Shown: positions 17,046 to 25,280, counted from the first letter of the stretch. The stretch: 64,000 nucleotides of DNA from Bacillota bacterium (GCA_021769885.1 JAETSA010000001.1:204558-268557); one strand, 5' to 3'. Notes: generated from the sequence alone by a model not told the origin. Numbers and translations are program-made.

Positions 17046-18647
17046 TCAAGATACTAAATTCAGTATTTGAATTTCATTAAAATTAAATGTGTGTTCTCTA
17101 AATTTACCATTAAGAGCAATGCTTATATCTAATTTGCCGTCTTTTTCTGATATGATTATTTTATCAATTAACATTCTTAAATCCGAATCAGATATTGTAC
17201 CCTCATCAATAATTCTGTTAAATATTTCAATACTGCTTGATAGTTCGGCTTTTCGCTTTTTGATTGTATTATCTATATTTTCAAGTTCGGCGATTCGATT
17301 TGATAATGTTTCAATATCGCTTTCGCATTTCTCAAGCATTTGTGTATAAATATCAGCCCTTTCTTTATCTCTCAACCTTTCAAGCAGAATCTCTTGCTGA
17401 TCTGATTTTCTTTGAGACAATTGTTCATTCAACAACTTAATGCTATTCTGACTATGGCTTTTATTTTGTTTCCAAACATTTAACTTTACATCAATCTGTT
17501 TGAATTTTTCTATTGCCTGTTCTCTGACATTTAACAGTTCTGCATAGATTATCTCATCAAGTACAGTTTCATTGATCCTATGAGGTGTGCAATGCTCTTT
17601 GCCATATCTGTGATAACTGTTGCAAACATATTCAACTCTATCAGGCTTGTCTTTCCACTTACGTATTTTGCACGAAAATGATGAACCGCAGTCAGCACAT
17701 TTAATTAATCCCGTATATCTATGATACGGTTTACTGAATGTCGCCCTTACATTATCTTTTTTCTTGCTTTCAAGCAGCATCTGAACTTTATTAAAATCCT
17801 CTTTGCTGACGATTGCGGGAACTGCATCATCGTGTCTGATTTGCTCATCTGCAGAATAAGTCTTTCTCCGCCTGTTAATTTTATCAAGCATATATTTATG
17901 ATTTACCAGATTGCCACAATAAAATTCATTAGTCAGCACCCTTTTTACTGCTGTGCCGTTCCATAAATATCTTGTTGTAATTTCAGGTTTGTTATATCCC
18001 TGATGTTTATTAAGATATTTTAATTGGTAATATGCCGGAGTTCTATAACCCTCTTCATTTAATTTGTGAGCAATATTTTTAAGCCCATATCCGTCAAGAT
18101 ACATTTGAAATATTCTTCTGACAATATTTGCAGGCTCTTCCATTATTAGAATTTCACCAGTGTTCTTGTCTTTGAAATATCCCATAGGCGGTATCATTAC
18201 AAGCCCTTCTTTTTGCTTTTGAAGAAATCCTGCACGAACCTTTCGGCTGATATCACGGGCATACATGTCGTTGAACAAACCTTTGAAGCCAATAATCAAA
18301 TCATCATTTTCATTGCTTGTATCAAGATTTTCGGTGACAGATAGCACCTTAACATCATTCTCACGAAGGTAGTCAATGAATAGTGCCGTTTGCGTTTTGT
18401 GTCTGCCAAGTCTTGACAGATCCTTAACGATAACTGCGTCAATCTTTTTTCTTTCCACAGTTTCATAAATTTTGCTTATGCCTTCACGATTAAAGTGCAT
18501 ACCGCTGACATTGTCATCAAAAGATTCACCAACGATATTAAAACCGTTTTTATCAGCAAATTCTCTGATGATGTTCTGTTGGTTTGTCAATGAATTTAAC
18601 TCATCATCTTCATCTCTTGAGAGTCGCGCATATAACCATACTCGCAT
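17046..18647 (-). CDS. Large serine recombinase (TndX-like)
   Basis: A 533-residue site-specific recombinase, close to the length of TndX of Tn5397. The catalytic domain starts MRVWLYARLSRDEDD with the nucleophilic serine at residue 10 and has VKDLSRLGRHKTQTALF. A recombinase domain follows (GLKNIAHKLNEEGYRTPAYY). The zinc ribbon is IKCADCGSSF...EYVCNSYHRYGKEHC, and the C-terminal third is coiled coil (LNEQLSQRKSDQQEILLERL). The start was chosen for AGGGGTGAAATT just upstream. It is the only full recombinase in the island and therefore the prime candidate for its integration, although it does not lie at an end. Confidence 0.9.
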   Translation of the reverse strand: MRVWLYARLSRDEDDELNSLTNQQNIIREFADKNGFNIVGESFDDNVSGMHFNREGISKIYETVERKKIDAVIVKDLSRLGRHKTQTALFIDYLRENDVKVLSVTENLDTSNENDDLIIGFKGLFNDMYARDISRKVRAGFLQKQKEGLVMIPPMGYFKDKNTGEILIMEEPANIVRRIFQMYLDGYGLKNIAHKLNEEGYRTPAYYQLKYLNKHQGYNKPEITTRYLWNGTAVKRVLTNEFYCGNLVNHKYMLDKINRRRKTYSADEQIRHDDAVPAIVSKEDFNKVQMLLESKKKDNVRATFSKPYHRYTGLIKCADCGSSFSCKIRKWKDKPDRVEYVCNSYHRYGKEHCTPHRINETVLDEIIYAELLNVREQAIEKFKQIDVKLNVWKQNKSHSQNSIKLLNEQLSQRKSDQQEILLERLRDKERADIYTQMLEKCESDIETLSNRIAELENIDNTIKKRKAELSSSIEIFNRIIDEGTISDSDLRMLIDKIIISEKDGKLDISIALNGKFREHTFNFNEIQILNLVS

Positions 18648-18676
18648 AATTTCACCCCTTTCGCAAGCACACATTA

Positions 18677-18853
18677 TCACAACTTCTTTTCAAAGTCCAG
18701 CTCATTTGGAATATTACTTTTACAAACTAAAATACCATTATCGAACACATAATTTTTAATAATTGATTCTAAAAATTTATTAAATTCTTCTTGTTTTCCG
18801 TTGTAGGAAATATTAACACTGTTAATGTTATTTTTAATTTGTTTTGCTGACAT
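18677..18853 (-). CDS. Small protein upstream of the serine recombinase
   Basis: A 58-residue open frame, MSAKQIKNNINSVNISYNGK to ELDFEKKL, ends 29 nt before the recombinase start. Its strand pattern (VNISYNGKQEEFNKFLESII) looks like a genuine small protein with conserved-looking hydrophobic spacing. The SD is weak. It may be a recombination directionality factor or regulator, judged only by position. Codon use and AT content match the recombinase gene. Confidence 0.45.
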   Translation of the reverse strand: MSAKQIKNNINSVNISYNGKQEEFNKFLESIIKNYVFDNGILVCKSNIPNELDFEKKL

Positions 18854-18976
18854 ATGGCAGCAACTCTAACTATGATTCCCCCCATTCCTAAATAAAATAT
18901 TTAATGTTTATTAAAACGATTAACCTTGCTGTGGTATAATATAATTTACAAAGCGATTTTTCGTATTCTTTTTTTG

Positions 18977-19414
18977 TCATTCAAAGTCCTCCGTATAATT
19001 TTTATCTTGTGAATTTCCGTCAAGCAATTTTTTCAAATCAATGTTACCGCGTGTCTTTGCCATTCTAACACCCGCTTGTTTTCTTACAAATTCTAACTCG
19101 TGCGGTGACCATTCGGTGTCCTGATAAGCAATGATTTGGCAAAGCATATCAAGAATTACGGCGTAGCGGTACAGTCCTTTTGACATGCGAGATGCGATGG
19201 GACGAACCTCGTTCTGAATTGCTTTTACTAATTCTTTCGTAATAAACGGGCTGTGATTTTCACAAATCAAGCGGTCAATATACGTTTCAAGTGCCTTTGT
19301 AACGAACTGAGAAAAAGATGACACATCTGCTTCACCGAACAGAATTTCGCACCTTTTTGTCAATTCTTCATCGAGATATACGGTTTTTCTTATTGCGTTA
19401 TTTGTTTCATTCAT
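18977..19414 (-). CDS. Hypothetical mobilisation-region protein with RHH-like N-terminus
   Basis: A 145-residue protein. The N-terminal IRKTVYLDEELTKRCEILFG and the helix SSFSQFVTKALETYIDRLI suggest a ribbon-helix-helix fold. The C-terminal half is helical (SKGLYRYAVILDMLCQIIAY). Proteins of this type are commonly encoded next to mobC and the transfer origin in clostridial mobilisable elements. No catalytic motif is seen. It lies between the recombinase and the structured region at 19415-19679. Confidence 0.5.
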   Translation of the reverse strand: MNETNNAIRKTVYLDEELTKRCEILFGEADVSSFSQFVTKALETYIDRLICENHSPFITKELVKAIQNEVRPIASRMSKGLYRYAVILDMLCQIIAYQDTEWSPHELEFVRKQAGVRMAKTRGNIDLKKLLDGNSQDKNYTEDFE

Positions 19415-19679
19415 TTTTGATTTCTCCTTATTGTTGTAGTAGCGTGCCGAGTCTCACACCTAAAATACGGCGGAACAGTCGGCGATTTCGCTTTATTCGC
19501 ACACATTCCGTGTGTGATATTCGGTTTGCGACACCCCTGTGCAATTTACACAAGCGGTGTCAGGAAATGGCTTAACATAGCGGTTTTCCTCGGTCGGCTC
19601 TGCCGTCCGATGTGACCCGGGTCGGTGTGACGGCACCGTCCCTTTCTCCTGCTTTATTTTCGACCCTGTATTTTAGGTG
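19415..19679. other. Structured non-coding region, candidate oriT
   Basis: No gene fits here. It is bracketed by a 12-nt inverted repeat CACCTAAAATAC (19457-19468) and GTATTTTAGGTG (19668-19679). Inside are several smaller hairpins (CGCACACATTCCGTGTGTG, GACACC...GGTGTC, and GACGGCACCGTCC). It lies directly downstream of the MobC-like gene, where a relaxase gene and oriT are normally found. The relaxase is missing. Confidence 0.4.
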
Positions 19680-19867
19680 GAAATTTTTGCCTGTTCGTCA
19701 ATATGCACAGGGCGAAAATTATTTGCGTTGCCCTGTTTAAGAGCCGAAAGTAAAATATAGTCCGTCATGCTCAAGTGCTTGTCATTAGCACGGCTTTGAA
19801 GCATTTTCTTTTCTGCCGGTGTCAGCCTGATTGTCAGGCTTTGCGTTCGGTTTCGCTTGTATTTCAC
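19673..19867 (-). CDS. mobC: MobC-like relaxosome protein (small)
   Basis: A 64-residue basic protein: KRNRTQSLTIRLTPAEKKML, then QSRANDKHLSMTDYILLSAL, the RHH-type strand and helices of MobC/relaxosome accessory proteins that nick-prime oriT together with a relaxase. It starts with GTG at 19867, overlapping the TGA of the RepA-like gene by the GTGA tetranucleotide, so translation is coupled. It is shorter than most MobC proteins (100-130 residues) and lacks the usual C-terminal bacterial mobilisation domain, so only the DNA-binding half is present. Confidence 0.6.
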   Translation of the reverse strand: MKYKRNRTQSLTIRLTPAEKKMLQSRANDKHLSMTDYILLSALKQGNANNFRPVHIDEQAKIST

Positions 19868-21018
19868 ATTTGCCTCACGTCGCCGAATTTCGCCGTTTCA
19901 TTCTGCTGTCGGGTACTTTCCGCAGTTTTTGCCGAAAGAGCCACACGTTCGCTTACAGGGGCGCAAGTGACGGCAGGAACGCAGGATTTAGCACCCAATA
20001 TCTTTACGTCACTTACGGCACTTTCGTCACGGTCAGAAGAATAAGAAATATCCACAAGCCGTTGACCGTTGCTTCTGCGGTTTGTAAATTGCACGCCCTG
20101 TTCTTCAAGCGAATACCGCCAGCGGTTCATCATCTGTTTAAGACTTTTTGCAGACAGTTTTTTACCGTAGTACGAATTAAAAAGTTCTGTGAATTCGCTG
20201 TTCGTTCCGCTAAAGGATTTTTGCATTTTCATAAATTCAATCAGTGCTACCATTTCATCGGGCAGTATCAATTGCGGATTTTCAAGGCTGTCTGACACAA
20301 GACGCCAAACACAATCTTCCTTTGACAACCGCATCTCCATTTCACGGTATTCAATATCTCTGCCTGTGCAAACAAGCGTTGCCGTATCTGCGTTCCGTTT
20401 GCTTTTGTCAAGCACAAAAATTGCATCCATCGCTCCGCTGATTCCTGTTGTACCGGAAATTTTATTAAGCGGGTCGCCGTCACCCTGTTTTCGCAAATGA
20501 TGCACAAGCAGAATAGAAATTTCCAATTCATCTGCAAGCTGTTTCATCTGCCGTACATCATCGTAATCGTTTGCGTAGGATGTGTCGGTGTTGCTTGCAC
20601 GGACAATTTGAAAAGTATCAATCGCAACCAATACCGTATCGGGATGCTCTGAAACAAAATTTCGTATCTGCTCGCACAGCCCGTCTGCCAGCGCACCTGC
20701 GGCAGTTGCGAAGTATGCATTCTCAGGTACTTCATCTGTGAGCATACAAAGTCTTTGCTGTATTCTGTTCAATGGGTCTTCCAAACAGAGGTACAGCGTT
20801 GTGCCTTTTTTGGTGGGCAGATTCCATATTGCATCGCCTTTTGCAATGCGGACGCACAAATCAAGCACCAACCAGGATTTTCCGATTTTCGGTGCGCCGC
20901 CGAGTATTGAGATACCCTGTGGCAAAAGTGTTTCAACACAAAACTTCGTCGGCGGAAGTTTCATGTCCATCAGTGTTTCACCGTCTACCACGGTGAGCAT
21001 ATTTTTTCTTTCGTTCAT
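19864..21018 (-). CDS. RepA-type hexameric helicase/AAA_25 ATPase
   Basis: A 384-residue RecA-fold ATPase. Walker A is ILGGAPKIGKSWLVLDL (about residue 40), Walker B region TVLVAIDTFQIV (about 140), and LLVHHLRKQGDGDPLNKISG carries the sensor histidine/arginine segment. This is the pattern of plasmid RepA helicases (RSF1010 type) found in many clostridial mobile elements, where it supports replication of the excised circle. The C-terminal 120 residues hold a DNA-binding-like part (SLKQMMNRWRYSLEEQG). It overlaps mobC by 4 nt. The replicative role is inferred. Confidence 0.75.
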   Translation of the reverse strand: MNERKNMLTVVDGETLMDMKLPPTKFCVETLLPQGISILGGAPKIGKSWLVLDLCVRIAKGDAIWNLPTKKGTTLYLCLEDPLNRIQQRLCMLTDEVPENAYFATAAGALADGLCEQIRNFVSEHPDTVLVAIDTFQIVRASNTDTSYANDYDDVRQMKQLADELEISILLVHHLRKQGDGDPLNKISGTTGISGAMDAIFVLDKSKRNADTATLVCTGRDIEYREMEMRLSKEDCVWRLVSDSLENPQLILPDEMVALIEFMKMQKSFSGTNSEFTELFNSYYGKKLSAKSLKQMMNRWRYSLEEQGVQFTNRRSNGQRLVDISYSSDRDESAVSDVKILGAKSCVPAVTCAPVSERVALSAKTAESTRQQNETAKFGDVRQM

Positions 21019-21456
21019 ATAATTTCACTCCTTTATTCTTTTTGATTGATGATTTCAGAACAATCATATACCACTCCTACCTTTCAAATATCAAAATTCA
21101 GCAGTGTCAGTTTCCGTGCAAGAGGAAGTTTGCATTTCCCCTGATTGCCGATTTTGTCTGTACATCTGTTTTGTTCCTGCGCTCTTTTCCTGAACGCGTA
21201 TTTCACAGCTGCCTTCTTCGCTCGTCCGTCCTTTCGGGAGCAATCCGCCCCTTCCTCCTGAACACATCAACAATATGATGCTGTCATCGCAAAGTGCACA
21301 CTGTGTATCGTCACAGCAGACTATTCAATTTTACAGGCTTTTCTTTTTCTGCCTGTTCTGGTACAATAATACTGTAATTTTTAATTCTTCTAAATATCAA
21401 AGTGTTAATGCTGAAAATCACACAAAAGCACTTTGAGACAAGGCGGTGAAAATACT
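21019..21456. other. Divergent intergenic region between repA-like and DUF6076-like genes
   Basis: 438 nt. A minus-strand frame of 60 codons exists at 21091-21273 (MLMCSGGRGGLLPKGRTSEE...) but has no recognisable homologue or convincing SD, so I leave it uncalled. AT-rich words near 21370 (ACAATAATACTGTAAT) may hold the promoter of the plus-strand gene. Confidence 0.3.
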
Positions 21457-22437
21457 TTGCAGAATATATGCGGTTTGTATGTAGAGATAAATAAGGGCGG
21501 AACTATAAAAAGAAATCTCACCGTAAAAAGCGGTGAGACAATAAAATTGGAACGTACTACGGTCAATGATGAAATCATAGCGTTTTCCGAATTAAATTTT
21601 AAATACTACGCAGAGTTATTGGAGCATATTGAGAATATGTGCGAGGACTCGTACGTTGAAGTGACGGACGGCGACTTCGGAGAAGCAGGCATAGATGTTG
21701 ATGCTTATGCAGAAATACTGAAAACGGTTCATAAACTAATTGAGGCTTTGGAAGAGTCAAATCCTCTGCACGGGACACTCCTGCGAACGCTTTTAGAAGA
21801 CCAAATCCCGCCCGATGACGGCTCGGCAATGTATTTGATAAACAGCGAGGCAAAGATTACCGACTGCTTATCATCGGTAATGCGACTGCAATTCCTTATC
21901 AACGACATACTGTATGATTTGCGAAGCGGAGCATCGCTTGATATGGAGCAGAAATACAGTATTTTTAAGACTGCTGAGTTTACCCAAATACAAATACTTG
22001 ACAAAAGAATTACCAGTCAATACCGTTTTCGCTCGCTGATAGATTACTATATTTTTCTGATGATGCGGTTTATTGAAAATCAGCCGAGCGTTACCCTTTG
22101 CCAATGCTGCGGAAAATATTTTATCCCCAAAACAAAACGGACAACCCTGTACTGTGACAGAATTATCCGTGATAATAAGACCTGTAAACAAATTGCTCCT
22201 GTATTAAAGCATAAGCGTGACGCCGCCCAAGATTCGGTTATACAAACCTTCGACAGGACAAAGAAAAAGATGTACAAACGCTTTGAGCGGACGAATGACT
22301 TTTCCAACGCAACCGCAAACAGCCTTTCTCTTACGCAATATTACGATTGGCTGAGCAGAGCTGAACGGGCAAGGAAAGCATATCTTGCCGGCAGAATGTC
22401 AGCAGAAGAAGCACTTGAAATTATTACAGTAGAATAA
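21457..22437 (+). CDS. DUF6076-like zinc-finger protein
   Basis: A 326-residue protein. The start is probably the TTG at 21457, because GGCGGTG lies about 8 nt upstream. The N-terminal half is acidic and helical. Near residue 220 there is a zinc-finger-like cluster, TLCQCCGKYFIPKTKRTTLY followed by CDR and C at a distance, then a basic C-terminal domain (KKKMYKRFERTNDF...YYDWLSRAERARKAYLAG). This arrangement is what I know as DUF6076, common on clostridial mobile elements. It may be a DNA-binding accessory factor of the replication or integration module; function is not established. Confidence 0.55.
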   Translation: MQNICGLYVEINKGGTIKRNLTVKSGETIKLERTTVNDEIIAFSELNFKYYAELLEHIENMCEDSYVEVTDGDFGEAGIDVDAYAEILKTVHKLIEALEESNPLHGTLLRTLLEDQIPPDDGSAMYLINSEAKITDCLSSVMRLQFLINDILYDLRSGASLDMEQKYSIFKTAEFTQIQILDKRITSQYRFRSLIDYYIFLMMRFIENQPSVTLCQCCGKYFIPKTKRTTLYCDRIIRDNKTCKQIAPVLKHKRDAAQDSVIQTFDRTKKKMYKRFERTNDFSNATANSLSLTQYYDWLSRAERARKAYLAGRMSAEEALEIITVE

Positions 22438-22553
22438 AAACATGCCTCGAACAAGACCGATTTTAGTTGATTTGAAATGCTTATTAATATTGAAGTTACT
22501 TTTTATTTGAATTATAATTTTTAAATAATATATATATTTTGTAAGGAGACATT

Positions 22554-23597
22554 ATGAATTCAAATAATTTAATTTATGCTTTAAAAGATGGAGTACTTAC
22601 ACATATTTCTAATGTTGAAAGCGGATTAAAATGCGGATGTATTTGTCCCGGATGTGGTGAAGAGTTAATTGCTAAAAAAGGTAATAAAATGACACATCAT
22701 TTTGCTCATAAAGCAAATAGCGAATGCTTGAGCGGCTATCAAACATCGTTGCATTTATTAGCTAAAGATATTCTGTTGGAAGAAAAAAGAATATTATTAC
22801 CAAAAGTAAAAATTCGTTTTAGCGATCACGGCGGCTCATATAAAGAAGTATTGATTTCCAATGAAACTTTTATTGAAATAGATAATGTTGTTCTTGAGAA
22901 AAAGCAAGGCGAAATAATACCAGATGTTATTGCTTATTGCGGAGATAAAAAATTATATATTGAAATTTATGTTACTCATAAAATCGATGATAACAAAAAG
23001 ATAAAAATTGCTGAAGAAGATATATCTACTATAGAAATCGATTTGAGTGAAATTGATAGATACATTTCAAAAGAAATGCTAAAAGATATTCTTCTTGAGG
23101 GAACAAAACAGAAGCACTGGATATATAATTCCATTGAAAATCAATGGTATAAAAAATTTATTAATTTTTCCGATTTTATTGAAATTAATGGAAGCCGAAT
23201 TAAGAATTGTCCAATAAAAGCAAGGGTAGATAAATACGGAAATCCTTACGCAGTTTTCATCAGGGATTGCATGTACTGCAATTATTGCGTTGATGTTATT
23301 GATAGTGAAGATGGTTTTACACAAGGCATTAAATGCACAGGAAAGCAAAGATTGTCAGAGATATCCGATTTTAATTTAACTTTAGCAGAAAGAATTACTG
23401 ATAGCAATGAAAAATTATATACAATACGGATGGAAAATTTGTGCAATGGTTATTGCCCGTTTTGTCAAGTGGAATTAGTTGAAAGAGTAGGAAAATATGG
23501 AACTTTTTATGCTTGTTCAAACTCCACATACTGTAACTTTACATTTTCAATAGATGAAGAAACCGGTGAATTAAAATTAAGATATCCATTGATATAA
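22554..23597 (+). CDS. CoiA-like protein with nuclease core and topoisomerase-type zinc finger (paralogue 2)
   Basis: A 347-residue protein with AAGGAGA before the ATG. The N-terminus has the CoiA pattern: CGCICPGCGEELIAKKGN followed by HHFAHKANSEC. The middle has IIPDVIAY and KLYIEIYVTHKIDDNKKIKI, a plausible PD-(D/E)xK nuclease core (about residues 123-145). The C-terminus is a topoisomerase-type C4 finger, GYCPFCQVEL...YACSNSTYCNF. CoiA-family proteins act in DNA uptake and branch processing. This is the last gene before the right end of the island and is related to the protein at 15958-16980. Confidence 0.7.
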   Translation: MNSNNLIYALKDGVLTHISNVESGLKCGCICPGCGEELIAKKGNKMTHHFAHKANSECLSGYQTSLHLLAKDILLEEKRILLPKVKIRFSDHGGSYKEVLISNETFIEIDNVVLEKKQGEIIPDVIAYCGDKKLYIEIYVTHKIDDNKKIKIAEEDISTIEIDLSEIDRYISKEMLKDILLEGTKQKHWIYNSIENQWYKKFINFSDFIEINGSRIKNCPIKARVDKYGNPYAVFIRDCMYCNYCVDVIDSEDGFTQGIKCTGKQRLSEISDFNLTLAERITDSNEKLYTIRMENLCNGYCPFCQVELVERVGKYGTFYACSNSTYCNFTFSIDEETGELKLRYPLI

Positions 23598-23604
23598 TTT
23601 GCTG

Positions 23605-23625
23605 CACCAAGGTAACGCTAGCATT
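23605..23625 (+). other. attR core and right P-arm of the island
   Basis: CACCAAGGTAACGCTAGCA (23605-23623) followed by the TT core (23624-23625). Read outward from TT, this arm and the left arm at 11124-11142 match at 13 of 19 positions, including ACCT-GGTG. Confidence 0.75.
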
Positions 23626-23674
23626 AGGATCTGGTGCGTAATGCGTGCAGGTTCAAGTCCTGTTATCCGCACCA
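23626..23674 (+). pseudogene. tRNA-Leu(UAG) 3' half, split by island insertion
   Basis: Carries the rest of the anticodon loop (AGGA), the stem TCTGG, the variable arm, the T-arm GCAGGTTCAAGTCCTGT, the acceptor strand TATCCGC, discriminator A and encoded CCA. It completes the fragment at 11089-11123. The original tRNA terminator follows at 23677. Confidence 0.9.
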
Positions 23675-23676
23675 AA

Positions 23677-23713
23677 AAAGACAACCGATTTTGATACAAA
23701 GTCGGTTGTCTTT
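23677..23713 (+). terminator. Terminator of the original tRNA-Leu gene
   Basis: Stem AAAGACAACCGA / TCGGTTGTCTTT followed by CTTTTTG, 2 nt after the tRNA 3' half. Confidence 0.85.
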
Positions 23714-23765
23714 CTTTTTGCCTGAAAAGCCCTTATTTCAAGGGATTTCTCATACTTTGGAGTAA

Positions 23766-23811
23766 AAAGCAACAGCCGCTGTGAACATTTTCACGGCGGC
23801 TGCTTTGCTTT
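23766..23811. terminator. Hairpin at the left border of the restriction block
   Basis: Imperfect stem AAAGCAACAGCCGCTGTGA / TCACGGCGGCTGCTTTGCT. It may be a terminator facing the restriction block. The rest of 23714-23902 has no gene. Confidence 0.5.
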
Positions 23812-23845
23812 CTTGGAAGTTTTTAGCCCTGCTTCAAACTTCAAA

Positions 23846-23896
23846 TCGTGTGATTTATGGGGTTTCGTGTGATTATTGGGGTATCGTGTGATTTTT
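23846..23896 (+). repeat. Short tandem repeat (three copies of a CGTGTGATT unit)
   Basis: TCGTGTGATT recurs three times at 18-19-nt spacing, the first two copies each followed by ATGGGGT/ATTGGGGT, immediately left of the first silent hsdS cassette. Confidence 0.55.
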
Positions 23897-23902
23897 GATA
23901 TT

Positions 23903-23939
23903 CCGATAATACTCCTTATGAGAAAATCGGCGATGAAGT
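23903..23939 (+). repeat. Shufflon inverted repeat A, silent copy
   Basis: 37 bp, CCGATAATACTCCTTATGAG onward, identical except one base to the reverse complement of 28032-28068 inside the expressed hsdS. Likely crossover site for swapping both recognition domains. Confidence 0.8.
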
Positions 23940-24692
23940 GCGGTCGTTGGCTGTTCCTTTTGATATTCCCGATGGTTGGGTATGGGTACATCCAACGGAC
24001 ATCGGCTTCTTTGGCTCTGGAAAAACACCAGCACCAGATCAATTAAGCAAATTTGGAACGATCCCATATTTTAAGGTCGCAGATATGAATGCTACCGGAA
24101 ATGAAGTCTATTTGTGCAATTCTAATTCGTTTTTGAAATTGCCAAATTCGATGAAGCTATTTTCAAAGGGTGCAGTGGTGTACCCCAAAAACGGTGGTGC
24201 GGTGTTTACAAACAAGAAACGGATATTAGGACAAGATTCCTTGGTTGACCTTAATACGGGTAGCTACACGCCATTTTCTCAAATGGATGAGAAGTTCTTC
24301 TATTATCTGTTTTCAACAGTTGACTTTCAAAAGTATTACAAGGGAACTGCACTGCCCACGGTGGATATGGACGCTGTGCAGGAAATTGTCTGGGGGCTAC
24401 CCTCTCTGGCTGAGCAAAAGCGCATAGTGACGGCAATCGAATTAACTTTGCCGTTGATCGACAAGTACGAAGAAACGCATAGTCAGTTATCTCGTTTGCA
24501 GAACTCTTTTCCAGAAGCCCTCAAGAAGTCGATTTTGCAGGAGGCAGTTCAGGGCAAGCTGGTACCCCAAGACCCGTCTGACGAGCCTGCAGAGGCTCTG
24601 CTGGAGCGTATCCGGGCGGAAAAACAGCGGCTCATCAAGGAAGGCAAAATCAAAAAGGACAAGCACGACTCTGTCATTTTCAGACGGGATAA

Positions 24693-24707
24693 TTCTCATT
24701 ATGAAAA
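24693..24707 (+). repeat. Shufflon repeat B, copy in silent cassette 1
   Basis: TTCTCATTATGAAAA, one base from the copy at 25281-25295, between the two recognition domains. It sits in a longer stretch (about 24510-24710) homologous to the hsdS spacer on the other strand. Confidence 0.65.
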
Positions 24708-25280
24708 GCGTGGCCCAGAAGAGGTCTGTATTGACGAGGAGATTCCGTTTGAAATCCCCGAAAACTGGGCCTGGTGTCGGGCTTCCAGTTTAGGAACAAT
24801 GATCAGAGGGCGTGGCATCAAACGAACAGAAACTGTTGCCCAAGGGCGCCCGTGCATTCGATACGGGGAGATTTACACCACCTATGAAACCTCCTTTGAT
24901 TCAGCAGTTTCCTTTGTCCCCGAAACGCTCGATAAGGATTGCTTGCATTTCTCCTCCGGCGATGTAGTGTTCACATTGACGGGCGAGAACAAAGTGGACA
25001 TTGCTAAAACAGTGGCGTTTCTCGGAGAAGGACAAATTGCGGCAGGTGGCGATTTGGCTTTTTGGACGCATCATGGAATGAATCCGCTGTATCTGGTGTA
25101 CTATATGGCTTCGCCGTATTGCATCGAGCTTAAACGCAGGACGGCGACAGGTGACATTATCGTACACATTTCGACATCAAAGGTCGGCGATTTCCTTGTT
25201 CCCATTCCTCCGATTAAAGAGCAGAACCGAATTGTATCGGCGATTGAACAGCTTTTTGCTGTGGCTTCTACTTTGTAAAG

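Larger units (their letters stand above)
11124..23625. mobile_element. 12.5-kb integrated island in tRNA-Leu(UAG)
   Basis: Bounded by the two halves of one tRNA gene. It contains a replacement tRNA-Leu, an IPGxGG putative membrane protein, a ribbon-helix-helix regulator with operator, a zinc-ribbon/SPFH operon, two CoiA-like proteins, a TndX-like large serine recombinase, a RepA-type ATPase, a MobC-like protein and a DUF6076-like protein. No relaxase or type IV secretion genes are present, so it would need a helper to transfer. The recombinase lies mid-element, which leaves open a composite origin. The boundaries are directly supported by the tRNA halves. Confidence 0.88.
23903..25278 (+). 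pseudogene. Silent hsdS cassette 1 (two recognition domains, no start)
   Basis: Reads DNTPYEKIGDEVRSLAVPFD onward and holds one full target-recognition domain, the conserved spacer (FPEALKKSILQEAVQGKLVP), and a second recognition domain ending IVSAIEQLFAVASTL. It lacks the 5' part of hsdS, a start codon and an SD, because it begins at the same inverted repeat that lies 60 codons into the expressed gene. It is therefore a donor, not an independent gene. It lies on the opposite strand to hsdS, so inversion by the neighbouring tyrosine recombinase would connect it to the hsdS 5' end. Confidence 0.85.

Noticed and set aside
21091..21273. 60-codon open frame on the minus strand between repA-like and DUF6076-like genes
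   Set aside because: No convincing SD, odd composition and no recognised family; could still be real but not supported.
23938..25278. An independent second hsdS gene
   Set aside because: The frame's apparent GTG start lacks an SD and the conserved 5' end of hsdS is absent; it is a donor cassette.
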